NCBI GenBank assembly: GCA_900543475.1
Contig: UQRU01000033.1
Coordinates: 1-20,296, forward strand
DNA from: an uncultured Eubacteriales bacterium
GTDB taxonomy: Bacteria; Bacillota; Clostridia; Christensenellales; CAG-138
Reading direction: 5' to 3'
DNA: 20,296 bases
Shown piece by piece: positions 1 to 8,100 of this stretch (positions within the stretch are counted from its first letter, which is position 1; every line of letters begins with the position of its first letter). The translations under genes and the position numbers were made by a program. The notes beneath the pieces are model-generated. The model was not told where the DNA came from, did not search any database, and saw only the letters and a list, made by a program, of their open reading frames with translations.

Positions 1-97
1 GTAGCAAGGGTTTCCCTGCATAGCTCCCTGGCCGCGCCGTAGGCGCAAGGGAACTATGAAAACCTCGAAAAAGTGGCTTGCGCCACTTTTTCGACAG
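1..97. repeat. Dispersed multi-hairpin repeat, copy A (truncated by window edge)
   Basis: This stretch matches 16941-17037 base for base except for single changes at positions 15 (C/T) and 53 (A/G) and the four-base loop at 78-81. It holds two hairpins: a larger one with arms around CATAGCTCCCT and AGGGAACTATG (about 18-59), and a terminal one with arms TCGAAAAAGTGGC and GCCACTTTTTCGA around the loop TTGC. The left half of the element, seen in copy B, lies outside the window. It ends four bases before the hup terminator hairpin, the same spacing copy B has to the metQ terminator. No coding potential is visible. Confidence 0.85.
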
Positions 98-101
98 ACT
101 G

Positions 102-129
102 AAACCGCCTACCCAAGGGTAGGCGGTTT
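102..129 (-). terminator. Rho-independent terminator of hup
   Basis: A perfect 13-bp stem (AAACCGCCTACCC and GGGTAGGCGGTTT) with a two-base loop begins 18 bases after the hup stop codon. Read on the minus strand it ends GGCGGTTT, with only a short T-run. Position and stem strength support a terminator; the weak U-tract lowers certainty slightly. Confidence 0.75.
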
Positions 130-147
130 AAACGGGTTGTAGGGAAA

Positions 148-420
148 TTAGTTTAGGGCCTCTTTGAAAGCCTTACCGGCCTTGAAAGCGGGGGCCTTGC
201 TGGCAGCGATCTGGATCTCGGCGCCGGTCATGGGGTTATGGCCCTTATGGGCGGGACGCTCCCGCACTTCAAACATGCCAAAGCCCACCAGCTGAACCTT
301 TTCGCCAGCCTTGAGGGTCTCGGTGATGGTAGAAAGAACAGCGGATACGGCCTTTTCGGCATCCTTCTTGGAGAGGGCGCTCTTTTCGGCAACGGCCGCG
401 ATCAGTTCGGTTTTGTTCAT
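148..420 (-). CDS. hup: HU family DNA-binding protein
   Basis: The 90-residue product has the standard length and layout of the bacterial histone-like protein HU, a dimer that bends and compacts the nucleoid DNA. It starts [20 protein letters not shown], has the GFGMFEV core strand, and the DNA-binding beta arm [15 protein letters not shown] at about residues 55-69. In most HU proteins the arm reads AARKGRNP, so two arginines seem replaced by histidine. The start is set by AGGAGG at 427-432, six bases upstream; a longer in-frame reading to 528 lacks a ribosome binding site and runs through the promoter. It follows mazG on the same strand but has its own promoter, as expected for an abundant protein. 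Confidence 0.96.
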   Translation of the reverse strand: MNKTELIAAVAEKSALSKKDAEKAVSAVLSTITETLKAGEKVQLVGFGMFEVRERPAHKGHNPMTGAEIQIAASKAPAFKAGKAFKEALN

Positions 421-469
421 GGTATACCTCCTAGTAAAATCAAAGTAAATCGGGTCAAAATCCTCGTCT

Positions 470-498
470 ATTGTATCAAGGTTTACCCAGCAGGGCAA
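470..498 (-). promoter_or_regulatory. Sigma-A-type promoter of hup
   Basis: On the minus strand TTGCCC (493-498), a 17-base spacer and TACAAT (470-475) form a good sigma-A promoter, and TG one base before the -10 gives an extended -10. It lies between the mazG stop and the hup ribosome binding site, which fits separate, strong expression of hup. Confidence 0.75.
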
Positions 499-528
499 GC
501 CCTTTTTTAGAAAAAAAGCCCTGTACAC

Positions 529-1986
529 CTAAATTTTTTGCAGTTTTGCCTTAACGCTGTCCCAATAGGCGTCCATTTCTTCCAACGTCATGTTGGAAAG
601 CGCCTTTCCATCCGCCAAGACCAGGGCTTCCATGGCGGAAAAACGGGTCATAAACTTATCCGTAGCCTTGTGGAGCATGGCCTCCGGGTCACGGCCCAGC
701 AGCCGTATCACGTTGACCGCCGCAAAGAGCAGGTCGCCCATCTCCTCGTCCATGGCGGCGGGGTCCTGGCGCTCCATAGCCTCCAGCAGCTCTACGGTTT
801 CCTCGGGCAGCTTTTTCATGGCGTCCCTGGGGTCCGACCAATCAAACCCCACCTGCGCCGCCTTTTTTTGCACCTTGGCGCTGCGCATCAGGGCGGGGAA
901 AGCACGGGGTACGGCATCCATGGCCTGGGCCACGGTGGCCTGATGCTTTTCCTGGCGCTTTAGCTGCTCCCAGTTGTATTTTACCTCATTGCTAGAGTTT
1001 ACATGCACGGAACCAAAAACATGGGGATGCCGGAAAATCAGCTTGTTTACGATGCCGGTGCTCACATCCCGCAGGGTAAAGGCGCCCTGCTCCTGGGCAA
1101 TGAGGGCATGGAAGGCGATTTGCAGCAGCAGGTCCCCCAGCTCCTCGCAAAGGGCGTCGTCGTCCTCCCGCTCCAGGGCGTCCAGCACCTCATAAGCTTC
1201 CTCAATGAGGGAGCCCCGGAGGGAGAGATGGGTCTGTTCCGCATCCCAGGGGCAGCCGCCGGGGCCCCGGAGGCGGGTCATTACCGCCATCAGGTCGTCC
1301 ACGCTTTTGCGGGTCAGTTGGCTGGGTTGGGCCGGGGGCAGGATGGCGCAGGCCCCGGCTGCATAATCCCGCTGCCGGTCCAGCTCCAACAGGGGCAGTT
1401 GGCGGCAATGGTAGCCGTCCTCGCCCAAGACGCAGAACCACAGAAGGTATTCGTCGGGATAATATTCCCCCAGGGCCAGCTTTACATCCCCAGCGGTGAG
1501 GGGGGTATCCACATCCTCGATGCACAGGGTATGGTAGGGGTCCAAACTGGCAGGCAGGTCATAGGCCGTGCAAAGGGTCATGCCGGAAACCGGCAGGGCT
1601 TGCGGCAGGGCGCAAAGGGCGCTTGCCCCAAAGCCCGCGCCAGGCAGCTGGCGAACGGACAATCCCTCCGCCTGGGCGGCTGCCAATAGGGCTTGCAGGG
1701 CCCCGTCTCCCATGCCGCCGCCGCATACCGCGTACACCGCCCCGTCTCCGGCTTCACACAGCCGCCGGGCGATGGCTTGGTTCAGCTGATCGAAGTCCTG
1801 GGCGGAAGCGTACAGGTCGTCCATGGAGCGGTAGGCCAGCCCCGTATCCAGCACAGGCCGGGCGCAGGGGCTTTGATCGGTCTGCAAAAACAGGGCGTCC
1901 GCCTGCTGGATGCAGCGCCAGGCGGCCTGGCTCATGGCCCCGGGGATGGATAGGGGAGCGATGGTGATGGTGGGATGGTTTGTCAT
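529..1986 (-). CDS. mazG: YabN-like protein: degenerate SAM-methylase domain fused to tandem MazG nucleotide pyrophosphohydrolase
   Basis: The 485-residue product aligns over its length with Bacillus YabN. Residues 1-220 correspond to the tetrapyrrole-methylase-like domain and 230-485 to MazG, which hydrolyses NTPs to NMP and pyrophosphate as a house-cleaning activity. The MazG part shows LRGPGGCPWD (239-248), a first metal site EEAYE (262-266) with EELGD (281-285), RHPHVFG (319-325), and a second site EETVE (395-399) with EEMGD (414-418). The N-terminal domain has APLSIPG where active methylases have a VGLGPGD-type loop, and CGGGMGD where YabN has a PGHP-type loop, so catalysis there is doubtful. 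ATG at 1986 is chosen because it overlaps the ispDF stop as ATGA and has GGAGG four bases upstream; a start at 2004 is also open but less likely. Confidence 0.93.
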   Translation of the reverse strand: MTNHPTITIAPLSIPGAMSQAAWRCIQQADALFLQTDQSPCARPVLDTGLAYRSMDDLYASAQDFDQLNQAIARRLCEAGDGAVYAVCGGGMGDGALQALLAAAQAEGLSVRQLPGAGFGASALCALPQALPVSGMTLCTAYDLPASLDPYHTLCIEDVDTPLTAGDVKLALGEYYPDEYLLWFCVLGEDGYHCRQLPLLELDRQRDYAAGACAILPPAQPSQLTRKSVDDLMAVMTRLRGPGGCPWDAEQTHLSLRGSLIEEAYEVLDALEREDDDALCEELGDLLLQIAFHALIAQEQGAFTLRDVSTGIVNKLIFRHPHVFGSVHVNSSNEVKYNWEQLKRQEKHQATVAQAMDAVPRAFPALMRSAKVQKKAAQVGFDWSDPRDAMKKLPEETVELLEAMERQDPAAMDEEMGDLLFAAVNVIRLLGRDPEAMLHKATDKFMTRFSAMEALVLADGKALSNMTLEEMDAYWDSVKAKLQKI

Positions 1987-3125
1987 ATTGCCTCCATGCT
2001 GCACACGCAGCGCACGGTGATGGATTCCAGCGCCCCTTCCGGCCCGCAGCCTTCCGGGGTGGTGGCTTTGATGCTGATCCGCTCCTGGCCGCAGGCCATA
2101 GCGGCGGCCAGCTTGGCCCGCATGGCGGGAATGTGGGGGGCCAGCTTGGGCTGCTGGGCCACGATGGTGGCGTCCAGGTTGCTAAGGGCATACCCCTGGG
2201 CCAGGGTGCGGCGTAGGACCTGGGTTAGCAAGGTCAAGGAACAAATCCCGGCGTATTGGGGGTCCGTATCCGGGAACAGCTTGCCGATATCCCCCAGGGC
2301 GCAGGCCCCCAACATGGCGTCCATGGCGGCATGGGCCAGGGCGTCCGCATCGGAATGTCCCAGCAGCCCCAGGTGAAAGGGGATGGTCACCCCGCCCAGC
2401 ACCAGGGGCCGGCCTGCCACCAGCCGGTGGGTATCCTCCCCATAGCCCAGACGAGGGGCGGGGGGGGAGAGCAGGGTGACAAACAGGGGGATATCCTCGG
2501 GGACGGTGAGTTTTTGATTGGCCAAGTCCCCGGCGCTGAAGGTCACGGGGCCGTATAACCGGCTGTAGATGGCCGCGTCGTCGGTGGCGGCAACCCCTGC
2601 TTTTTGGGCATCTTCGTAGGCGGCTACAAGCCGGGCCCGGGAAAAGGACTGGGGGGTCTGGGCCGCACAGAACCCCTCCCGGGGGAGGGTAGCGGCCCCG
2701 TCCGCTTGCCATAGGGTATCCCGACAGGGGATGGCGGCCACGCCGCTACCTTGGGCGCGGGCGGCCTGGATGCTGGCTTGGATCACCGACCAGCTCACCA
2801 GGCACCGGGCCCCATCGTGGATGCATACCACATCCCCCCGGGCCAGCTGTAGGGCCTGGAACACCGAATCCCCCCGGGTGGCGCCCCCCATACAGACCCG
2901 GATGGGCAGCAGGGCGCCGTACTGGTTGGCTAGCCCAGCAGCCAGGTCCTGGGTCTGGGGGGAAACCGCCAGGATGATCTCCAGCACGGGGGAATCTTCC
3001 ACCTGCAAAAAGGCCAGCAGGGCGTGCTCCAAGGCGGTGCGGCCGCCGAAGGGCAAGGCCAGCTTCGGCTGGCCCATCCGGCTGGAAGCGCCGGCGGCCA
3101 GCAGGATCACAGAGGTATCTTTCAC
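1983..3125 (-). CDS. ispDF: Bifunctional IspD/IspF (MEP isoprenoid pathway)
   Basis: A 380-residue fusion of two enzymes of the non-mevalonate isoprenoid pathway. Residues 1-222 are IspD (2-C-methyl-D-erythritol 4-phosphate cytidylyltransferase): CTP-binding LLAAGASSRMG with K21, GGATRGDSV (80-88), HDGAR (103-107), QTPQSF (156-161) and TDDA (181-184). Residues 225-380 are IspF (2C-methyl-D-erythritol 2,4-cyclodiphosphate synthase): zinc ligands in GEDTH (229-233), GHSDADALAHAAMDA (256-270), and KATTPEGCGPEG (353-364). The fusion skips the intervening IspE step. The start is GTG, overlapping the rqcP stop as GTGA, with GGAGG about eight bases upstream; the end overlaps the mazG start as ATGA. 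It should therefore be translated together with both neighbours. Confidence 0.96.
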   Translation of the reverse strand: MKDTSVILLAAGASSRMGQPKLALPFGGRTALEHALLAFLQVEDSPVLEIILAVSPQTQDLAAGLANQYGALLPIRVCMGGATRGDSVFQALQLARGDVVCIHDGARCLVSWSVIQASIQAARAQGSGVAAIPCRDTLWQADGAATLPREGFCAAQTPQSFSRARLVAAYEDAQKAGVAATDDAAIYSRLYGPVTFSAGDLANQKLTVPEDIPLFVTLLSPPAPRLGYGEDTHRLVAGRPLVLGGVTIPFHLGLLGHSDADALAHAAMDAMLGACALGDIGKLFPDTDPQYAGICSLTLLTQVLRRTLAQGYALSNLDATIVAQQPKLAPHIPAMRAKLAAAMACGQERISIKATTPEGCGPEGALESITVRCVCSMEAI

Positions 3126-3373
3126 CCTTCGCCCTCCAGGATCTTGTACATACCCGCGGCATCCGCCTTGAGGGCGTGCTCCTGTACGGACAGCACCTGC
3201 AACCGCAATTGCTTGCCCCCCAGCAGCACCGTGAGCACATCCCCTTCCTTCACCTCGGCGGAAGCCTTGGCCACCTTGCCGTTGATCTGGACTCGGCCCA
3301 GGTCGCAGGCCTCGTTGGCCACAGTGCGCCGTTTGATGACCCGGGAAACCTTTAAATATTTATCCAGCCGCAT
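3122..3373 (-). CDS. rqcP: S4-domain RNA-binding protein, RqcP/YabO family
   Basis: The 83-residue protein is a single S4 RNA-binding domain: MRLDKYLKVSRVIKRRTVAN followed by the GRVQINGKVAKASAEVKEGD loop and a short C-terminal strand. In Bacillus, RqcP (YabO) binds the 50S subunit and works with RqcH in adding alanine tails to stalled nascent chains. Fold and length match this family, although Hsp15-type S4 proteins look similar. ATG at 3373 is chosen because AAAGGAGG lies five bases upstream; the open frame extends 19 codons further, through a candidate promoter. In Bacillus yabO follows yabN, whereas here it precedes ispDF and mazG. Confidence 0.9.
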   Translation of the reverse strand: MRLDKYLKVSRVIKRRTVANEACDLGRVQINGKVAKASAEVKEGDVLTVLLGGKQLRLQVLSVQEHALKADAAGMYKILEGEG

Positions 3374-3426
3374 ATGGGCCTCCTTTGCTCTAAAAATGAT
3401 GTAGGCAATGCCTATGCTGAAAGTAA

Positions 3427-3455
3427 TCATACCATATTTCCCAGGAAAAAACGAG
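3427..3455 (-). promoter_or_regulatory. Candidate promoter of rqcP-ispDF-mazG
   Basis: The minus strand has TGGTATGAT, an extended -10 with TATGAT at 3427-3432. The -35 seventeen bases upstream is weak (TCGTTT, 3450-3455). It lies after the prsA terminator and about 55 bases before the rqcP start, where a promoter is needed. Confidence 0.45.
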
Positions 3456-3583
3456 GGCGGTCTAAGAACTGGAGCAATGGGCGGGGAAACAGGCCAGTTA
3501 CACAGCCAGCCGGATGAGGAACCGCTGCCGAAGCCATTTGCTGATCCGGGGAAGACGGCATCCAGCCTCTATGGCGGCCAACG

Positions 3584-3611
3584 AAAAAGGGAAGGCAGGT
3601 TGCCTTCCCTT
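3584..3611 (-). terminator. Rho-independent terminator of the prsA-like gene
   Basis: An 11-bp perfect stem (AAGGGAAGGCA and TGCCTTCCCTT) with a three-base loop is followed on the minus strand by a T-run (AAAAA at 3584-3588 on plus). It lies 27 bases after the prsA-like stop codon. The stretch 3431-3583 between it and rqcP holds no gene I can support beyond the candidate promoter. Confidence 0.88.
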
Positions 3612-3637
3612 GGGGAATCCGTGTAAGCTGGCGGACA

Positions 3638-5047
3638 TCAGGCGGCGGCGCCATAGGAGCGCACCAGTTCCTCGTCGATCTCCACCGTGCCGTCGTTCTT
3701 CCAGGTATCCAGCATGGCGGTCCACTCCTGGTTTTCCAGATCCGCCAACAGCAGGGCGGAAATGCCGTCCTTGACGTCGTCCAGGGCCACCGCGCCGGCG
3801 GGCTCATCCGACAGGTAGTAGAGGATGTGGCAGCCTTCGTCATCCTGGATCACCTGGCTGTACTGGCCCATTTGCAGGGTAGCGAAAGCGGTCTTGACCT
3901 CCTTGGACCAATCCACCTCGCTCTCGTACTGGTTGCTGATCAAAAGCCCCTTGGAGGCGATGGTGTCAAAGCTCAGGATGGCATTGTCCTGGGTATTTTC
4001 CATCATCAGGGTGGAGAAATCCGCGCCGGCTTCCAGCTGGCTGTACAGGTCGTTGGCGGTAGCCAGGGAGTCTGCCATCCGTTCGGCTTCCAAGGCGTTG
4101 GCTTCGGATTCCAGCGTCCGGTACTCGGAAAGGATCTCCGCCAGGCGGGGATTCTCCTGGCCGCTGAGGGCGGCGTCAAAGGCCAGCTCGCCATATTCTG
4201 CGGCTAAGGTATCCATATCGGTGATCTTGGTCTGATATTCGTCGCTGGGCAGCTCTTCCGGCGCGATGAGGATATGCAGCACCCGGCTATAGCCTTCCGG
4301 CACGTACAGCACCGGGGTACCGCCGTATTTTTCGTAGCTCTCCTGGTCATCCTTGTAGGCGCCGCCGTTTTCCGTATAGGTGGTGGTCTGGGATTCCAGG
4401 TTGCTGTCATACCACTCCTGGATGGCCTCGTCGCTTACGGTGATATCCTTGAGGGCGTCCTCCCGGAACATTTCGCTGATGGCGGTCTCGGTATAGTATT
4501 CCCGGATCCATTCTACAAACTCATCGTAGCTCATGGCCTTGCCGGTGTAAAATTCGCTTTCGGCTTCCACCAGCTCCTTGGTGCGGGCTTCCACATCAAT
4601 GGAAGGATCCGCCGCAGCTTCCTCTTCCGCCTGGGGCCGGTAGGTGCTCATTAGATATTCCAGCTCCTCGTTGACTTTGGACTCCACCTCTTCTAGCTTT
4701 TCAGCGCTCAGCTCGCTAAAGCCGGACTGTTCCGCCTGATAGGCGATGACCTGCTCCTCCACCAGGATGTCGATGACGAAATCCTGGAATTCCTCCAAAG
4801 CGGCAGGATCGGAATACAGGTCGTAGCCATAGCTGGTGTAGTAGGAAGCATAGCTGTCAAACAGGTCGATATAGTCTCCCATGGTGACGGTCTTGTCCCC
4901 CACGGTGGCCACCACCGCTTCCCGGTCGATGTCCGTTACCACCGGCACATTCACTTGGCTCTCGCTGGTCTGGGGGGAAAGGGAGCAGCCCGCGAAGATG
5001 CTGACGAGCAGCAGGGCCGCAAGGGTCAGGGCAAAAATCTTTTTCAT
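3638..5047 (-). CDS. PrsA/SurA-type parvulin foldase lipoprotein
   Basis: A 469-residue exported lipoprotein. The signal peptide MKKIFALTLAALLLVSIFAG ends at lipobox Cys21, so the mature protein should be anchored outside the membrane. Residues 40-220 form the alpha-helical SurA_N/PrsA-like chaperone part, with VATVGDKTVTMGDY typical of its start. A parvulin peptidyl-prolyl isomerase domain begins at RVLHILI (255-261) and resumes at LEAGADFSTLM (338-348), ending in EGCHILYYL (404-412); both conserved histidines (258 and 407) are present. About 65 mostly helical residues (262-328) are inserted between the first strand and helix. Likely role: folding of secreted proteins. ATG at 5047 is chosen because GGAG lies six bases upstream; ATG at 5059 has none. 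A position after mfd is common in Clostridia. Confidence 0.88.
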   Translation of the reverse strand: MKKIFALTLAALLLVSIFAGCSLSPQTSESQVNVPVVTDIDREAVVATVGDKTVTMGDYIDLFDSYASYYTSYGYDLYSDPAALEEFQDFVIDILVEEQVIAYQAEQSGFSELSAEKLEEVESKVNEELEYLMSTYRPQAEEEAAADPSIDVEARTKELVEAESEFYTGKAMSYDEFVEWIREYYTETAISEMFREDALKDITVSDEAIQEWYDSNLESQTTTYTENGGAYKDDQESYEKYGGTPVLYVPEGYSRVLHILIAPEELPSDEYQTKITDMDTLAAEYGELAFDAALSGQENPRLAEILSEYRTLESEANALEAERMADSLATANDLYSQLEAGADFSTLMMENTQDNAILSFDTIASKGLLISNQYESEVDWSKEVKTAFATLQMGQYSQVIQDDEGCHILYYLSDEPAGAVALDDVKDGISALLLADLENQEWTAMLDTWKNDGTVEIDEELVRSYGAAA

Positions 5048-5098
5048 GCTTTTCTCCATTTTAACGTATTGGGTATGGGCAAAGCCACATACTTTTTC

Positions 5099-5126
5099 AT
5101 TATATCATGTCTCCGGCTGAATGCAA
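5099..5126 (-). promoter_or_regulatory. Promoter of the prsA-like gene, overlapping the end of mfd
   Basis: Minus-strand TTGCAT (5121-5126), a 16-base spacer and consensus TATAAT (5099-5104), with TG one base before the -10, form a strong extended -10 promoter. The -35 and spacer lie inside the last mfd codons, and the -10 follows directly after the mfd stop. The foldase can thus be expressed without mfd. Confidence 0.75.
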
Positions 5127-8100
5127 TCGCCCAGCATGTAAACAATCTGTGGCAGGCTCCGGCAAATGGCGGCGGCGTCCTGTTTGGGCCTATGCAGGAG
5201 CAAAACAGGCTGTTCGCCGGGGCGGAACTGGACGCCCCCCACCCCTTGGATGGCCTGGAAGAGCTTGGCGCCGTCCATGGGCGCCTCGGGGTCCAGGAGC
5301 AGCTTGGCCTCCCCGTCCCGCACCTGGATCCGGGTGATATAGGCCCGCTGGGCGTCCGACTTGAGCTTGCCGATAAACAGCAAATTTTCTACCGGCTTAG
5401 GGATCTCCCCATAGCGGTCGATCAGCTCATCCTGCACGTCGTAGAGCTCCTCCTGGGTGGAGATGTGGGCAATGCGTTTGTACATGGCCAGCCGGTCGGT
5501 CTCCCGGCGGATATAGGAATGGGGGATGCTGGCCGCCAGGGGCAGCTCCATGACCGTATCGATGTCCTTTTGGGGCTTTTCGCCCCGTGCTTCCCGCAGG
5601 GCGCCGTTGATGATTTTGCAATACAGGTCGTAGCCCACCGCCTCCATGTGGCCGCTTTGCTCCGGCCCCAGCAGGTTGCCCGCGCCCCGGATCTCCAGAT
5701 CCCGCATGGCGATGCGGAAACCCGAGCCAAACTGGGTAAACTCCCGTATGGCCATCAGCCGCTTTTCCGCCACCTCGGAAAGGGCCTTATCCCGCTTGAA
5801 AAACAGGTATGCATACCCCAGCCGCACGCTGCGGCCCACCCGGCCCCGGAGCTGGTAGAGCTGGGAGAGGCCCATCTTATCCGCGTCGTAGATGAGGATG
5901 GTATTCACGTTGGGCATATCCAGCCCGTTTTCGATGATGGTGGAGCATAGCAGCACATCGTATTGCCGCTCCAGGAAATCCAGCATGGTTTTTTCCAAGG
6001 CCCGTTCCCCCATCTGGCCGTGGGCATAGGCGATGCGGGCCTCGGGGACCAGCTCCCGGAGGTATTCGGCGAAGTATTCCATGGTGCGCACATGGTTATA
6101 TAGGAAATAAACCTGGCCGCCCCGGCCCAGCTCCTTACGGATGGCCTCCCGCACCACCCCGTCGCTGTATTCCATCACATAGGTCTGCACCGGATAACGC
6201 TGGGCGGGGGGCGTTTCGATGACGGACATATCCCGGATGCCGGACATGGACATATGCAGCGTGCGGGGGATGGGGGTAGCGGACAGGGTGAGCACATCCA
6301 CGCTGCGCTTGAGGTTTTTGATCTGCTCCTTGTGGCCCACCCCGAAGCGCTGCTCCTCGTCGATGATCAAAAGGCCCAGGTCCTTAAACTGCACCCCGGG
6401 GGCCAGCAGTTTGTGGGTGCCGATGACCATATCCACCCGGCCCGCCTTGAGCCCTTCCAGGATCTCCGCCTGCTGCTTGGGGGTCTTGAAGCGGGAGAGG
6501 AGAGCCACGTTTACCGGGAAGCCGGCAAAGCGGGCGGCGATGGTATTATAGTGCTGCTGGGCCAGGATGGTGGTGGGCACCAGCATGGCCACCTGCTTGC
6601 CGGAGAGCACCGCCTTAAAGGCGGCCCGCAGGGCTACCTCGGTTTTGCCGTAGCCCACGTCCCCGCACAATAGCCGGTCCATGACCCGTTCGCTTTCCAT
6701 ATCCGTTTTGATCTCCTGGATGCTGGTGAGCTGGTCCGGGGTTTCCTCGTAGGGGAAGCTCTCCTCCAGCCGGCGCTGCCAGGCGTTGTCCGGGGCAAAG
6801 GCGAACCCCTTGCGCCGCTGGCGCTCCCCATATAGGCGCACCAGGTCGAAGGCCAGCTTTTTCACCCCCTCCCGGGTCCGGGAGACGGTGCGCTGCCACT
6901 CGCCGCTGCCCAGCTTGGAGAGCTTGGCGGCGGCCCCGTCGTCCTCCTTGCCGCCGATGTATTTTTGCACCCGGTCCAACTGGTCCGTGGGGATGTAGAG
7001 CTTATCCCCGCCGGCATAGACCAGGTGCAGGTAATCCCGGGGGGCGCCGTCCACCGTCAGGGTCACCACCCCCACAAAGCGGCCGATGCCGTGGAGCTCA
7101 TGGACCACCAGATCCCCCACGTTCAATTCGGAAAAGACCAATTGGGGGCGTTTGCGCCGGGCTTTTTTCGGCGGGCGGGCCACGTCCCCGTAAAGCTCCC
7201 GCTCGCTGATCACCGAAAGCCCCAGCTCGCTGTAGGCAAAGCCTCGCTCCAGGCTCTGGCACAGGATGATCTGTTCCCCCTTGACAAAGGCCCGGTCCAA
7301 GCTCTCTACGCAGGGCAGCTGCATATCCAGATCCGCCAACCGCTGCCGCAGCCGTTCCCCATGGGGGCCGGCATAGATTACTACGGTTTCCCCGCTTTTG
7401 CGCCAGGCGGCAAGGTCTTCGCACAGGAGGGATTCATCCCCCACATACCGGGAGATGGGCCGGGTCTCAAAGCGGAAGGGGGCCTTCATACCAATGAGGC
7501 CATAGCTGCGGGTCAGGGCGAAGAACAGGGCGGTCCTGGGGGTATCCAGGGCTTTGATGGCCTGCAGGGGGGAGCCCAGCATTTCCCCCTGCTCGGGCTG
7601 GGCCTCTCCCGCCTGGATGGCGGCGGCGCATTGGTCCAGATATTGGCTAAAAAGGATCTTACCGCTCTCCTCCAGCCGGGCGGGTTCATCCAGCAGAAAG
7701 ACCCCATCCTGCATATAGTCCAGCAGGGTATAGGCCTGGGGATAGAACAGGGGCATGAGCCGGAGGGCCCCCTCCGGGGTGCCGCCGGCCTGTAGGGCTT
7801 CCAGGGTTTCCTCCAGGCCCGGGCGGCCCGCCAGGGCCTTGCAGGCCGCGCTTCGCGCCTGGGGGGTGAGGGGCATTTCGCAGGCCGGGGGCAGGAACAC
7901 GGAGGAGATGTTTTCCAGGGATCGCTGGGTCAGGGGATCGTAGGTGCGCAGGGTATCCACCTCGTCGTCGAAGAACTCGATGCGCACCGGGTATTCCGCC
8001 ACGATGGGATATACGTCCAGATACCCGCCCCGGAGGCAGACCTGGCCGGGGCTTTCGCAGACCTCGCCCCGCACATAGCCCGCCTCCACCAGGGAGGCCA

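Noticed and set aside
491..523. Terminator between mazG and hup
   Set aside because: CAGGGC and GCCCTG can pair around an A/T-rich inner part, but no T-run follows and the hup -35 lies in it, so termination is not convincing.
1003..1689. 228-residue plus-strand open frame
   Set aside because: Antisense to mazG, which shows intact family motifs; no promoter or ribosome binding site.
4955..5950. 331-residue plus-strand open frame
   Set aside because: It lies antisense to the mfd 3' end and prsA 5' end, which have clear homology; GC-rich codon bias on the other strand creates such frames.
6965..7795. 276-residue plus-strand open frame
   Set aside because: Antisense to the core of mfd with no start signal or recognisable domain.
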